Positions 63,124-64,000 of a stretch of 64,000 bases of DNA are shown one piece after another. Below the pieces are notes generated by a model. The model had not been told where the DNA came from. It did no database searches and was given only the letters and a program-made list of their open reading frames with translations. The DNA lies in the NCBI GenBank assembly GCA_034435635.1, contig DAOTWY010000062.1:1-64000 (forward strand). The letters run 5' to 3'. A program made the translations under genes and the position numbers. Position 1 is the first letter of the stretch, and every line of letters begins with the position of its first letter. Origin of the DNA: DAOTWY01 sp003696565 (GTDB lineage Bacteria; Chloroflexota; Anaerolineae; Aggregatilineales; Phototrophicaceae).

Positions 63124-63153
63124 CTGGACGAATAAGACCGCTTATGTTATGAT
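63124..63153 (+). promoter_or_regulatory. Possible rpsT promoter
   Basis: CTGGAC (63124-63129) and TATGAT (63148-63153) are separated by 18 bases, 38 bases upstream of the rpsT start. The -35 is weak. Confidence 0.35.
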
Positions 63154-63190
63154 GTGGGTCTGATTCGCACAGAATAACTGAGGTTGACAG

Positions 63191-63463
63191 ATGGCTAACC
63201 ATAAATCCGCATTAAAGCGCATCCGTCAGAACAACAAACGCCGCCTACACAACCGTTATTTCCGCACTCGTGCGCGGACTTACGTAAAAAAGGCGCGTGC
63301 CCAACTGGCAAGTGGGGATGTTGCCGCGGCAAAAGAAGCTGTTATCCGGGCAGTGAAAGACCTAGATATGGCAGCCAGCCGTGGGACAATCCACAAACGT
63401 AACGCTGCACGCCGCAAGAGCCGCTTGATGCAGCAGCTTGCCGCGTTAGAACGCAGCAGTTAA
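63191..63463 (+). CDS. rpsT: 30S ribosomal protein bS20
   Basis: bS20 is a helical primary-binding protein of the small ribosomal subunit. The 90-residue chain has the family-typical MANHKSALKRIRQNNKRRLH start and a closing GTIHKRNAARRKSRLMQQLA. GAGG lies eight bases before the ATG. It is single, with its own terminator after the stop. The length matches the normal 85-95 residues. Confidence 0.98.
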   Translation: MANHKSALKRIRQNNKRRLHNRYFRTRARTYVKKARAQLASGDVAAAKEAVIRAVKDLDMAASRGTIHKRNAARRKSRLMQQLAALERSS

Positions 63464-63471
63464 GGATGCAC

Positions 63472-63505
63472 AAAAACCGACCACAACAGGGTCGGCTTTT
63501 TGTTT
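63472..63505. terminator. Rho-independent terminator, likely bidirectional
   Basis: CCGACC and GGTCGG (63477-63482, 63490-63495) pair around a seven-base loop, and CTTTTTGTTTT follows on the plus strand. Five A precede the stem, giving a T-run on the minus strand for the aldo/keto reductase gene. Confidence 0.9.
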
Positions 63506-63527
63506 TAAACAGATGTGCTTTGGCTTT

Positions 63528-64000
63528 TTAACTATGGCGGTTTAGCGTGGGTTTGTTATCCAGAATAGCCTCGATCTTCTCATTGATCTCATCTGTAATG
63601 ACCACGTCTAATGCTTTCATGTTTTCAGAAACTTGTTCCGGCTTAGATGCCCCAGTAATGACACTGCTCACAACCGGGTTTTTCATCGCCCATGCCAATG
63701 CTAAAGCGGGTAATGTCGTCCCCATCTCCGCAGCTAATGGAGCCAATTGCTTGACCTTCTCCACGCGCTCCGGCGTGATTCCCCGTTGCATCCATTCATG
63801 GTGTGACGCACGGCTGCCTTCTGGAATGCCATCATTATATTTACCAGTGAGCAAGCCCCCCGCTAGTGGACTCCAAACCACCAAACCAATCCCATATTTT
63901 GCAGCAACAAGCTCAACTTCACCTTCCACCTGATCCCGATCCAGCATGTTGTAAATTGGCTGTTCGGTCGCAGGGCGATAGGTATTGATGCGATCAGCGA
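63528..64000 (-). CDS. Aldo/keto reductase, C-terminal part (truncated by window edge)
   Basis: The minus-strand frame is open across the right edge (ATEQPIYNMLDRDQVEGEVE...), so the gene begins outside the window, and the ATG at 63947 is internal. YGIGLVVWSPLAGGLLTGKY is the typical AKR block of the potassium-channel-beta/YghZ subgroup, followed by NDGIPEGSRASHHEW and a C-terminal ALAWAMKNPVVSSVITGASKP that binds NADPH. It reduces aldehydes or ketones with NADPH; the substrate is unknown. It lies 64 bp from the rpsT stop on the opposite strand. Confidence 0.9.
   Translation of the reverse strand, partial: ADRINTYRPATEQPIYNMLDRDQVEGEVELVAAKYGIGLVVWSPLAGGLLTGKYNDGIPEGSRASHHEWMQRGITPERVEKVKQLAPLAAEMGTTLPALALAWAMKNPVVSSVITGASKPEQVSENMKALDVVITDEINEKIEAILDNKPTLNRHS

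Noticed and set aside
1..64000. tRNA, rRNA, insertion sequence, prophage or CRISPR array
   Set aside because: I checked the gaps by eye and saw no cloverleaf, no rRNA-like conserved block, no transposase, no integrase and no regularly spaced repeats.

Overview
The window looks like a chromosomal segment of a Chloroflexota bacterium, probably Anaerolineae-like. This is inferred from gene content, not from a marker-gene search. The clues are secreted proteins with long Thr/Pro linkers, TadE/TadG-type envelope proteins, a DHH-CBS-CBS-tRNA nucleotidyltransferase fusion, a RecG with a long N-terminal extension, and an FMN-riboswitch riboflavin ABC transporter of the RibXY type. I see no tRNA, rRNA, CRISPR array, insertion sequence or prophage. 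Coding density is high and most genes sit in short operons.

Layout. 1-600: the 3' end of a type ISP restriction-modification gene. 662-3850: carB. 4065-11661: three envelope genes (TadE-like, a giant TadG/vWA protein, TadE-like with Thr/Pro linkers) closed by a strong terminator. 11755-15267: tRNA nucleotidyltransferase fusion, acetyltransferase, cupin. 15429-18698: thiol-redox and membrane genes (CcdA-TlpA fusion, TlpA, DUF2085). 18717-20429: lipoprotein, small membrane protein, STAS-like protein. 20496-26500 (minus): fatty-acid kinase FakA, two FakB (DegV) proteins and RecG in one operon. 26620-30674: MFS transporter, phosphodiesterase-like enzyme, secreted PPC-domain protein. 30726-32907 (minus): a tandem pair of unknown paralogues and a TPR-like membrane protein. 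33001-34197: anion permease. 34246-38052 (minus): malate synthase, isocitrate lyase and a stand-alone PEP carboxykinase N-terminal lobe.

38401-45216: membrane protein, M1 peptidase, UbiA prenyltransferase, RlmN, a protease-like protein that has lost its HExxH motif, and a CPBP protease. 45304-47041: nusB-tatA/B-tatC. 47169-49381 (minus): coiled-coil protein, coaD, HEAT-repeat protein. 49535-52790: promoter, FMN riboswitch, then permease, binding protein and ATPase of a riboflavin-type ABC transporter. 52809-55349 (minus): P1 peptidase, DUF2007 protein, membrane protein, HAD hydrolase. 55416-60356: YihY, a GT39-like mannosyltransferase-type protein, ComEC. 60366-63121: two regulators with degenerate receiver domains flanking an M20 peptidase. 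63191-63463: rpsT. The right edge cuts an aldo/keto reductase.

Themes. Membrane-lipid recycling (Fak), extracytoplasmic thiol chemistry, two-carbon metabolism and riboflavin salvage are each encoded as compact modules. Several proteins keep a family fold but have lost catalytic residues: the PEPCK lobe, the ComEC beta-lactamase domain, the gluzincin-like protein and two receivers. The strongest second-look items are the PEPCK lobe beside the glyoxylate genes, the 10-nt long-range pairing that explains the riboswitch, the six-helix insertion in CcdA, and the tandem paralogues with a near-identical 3' end. All start choices, motif calls and hairpins were read by eye; no database search was run.
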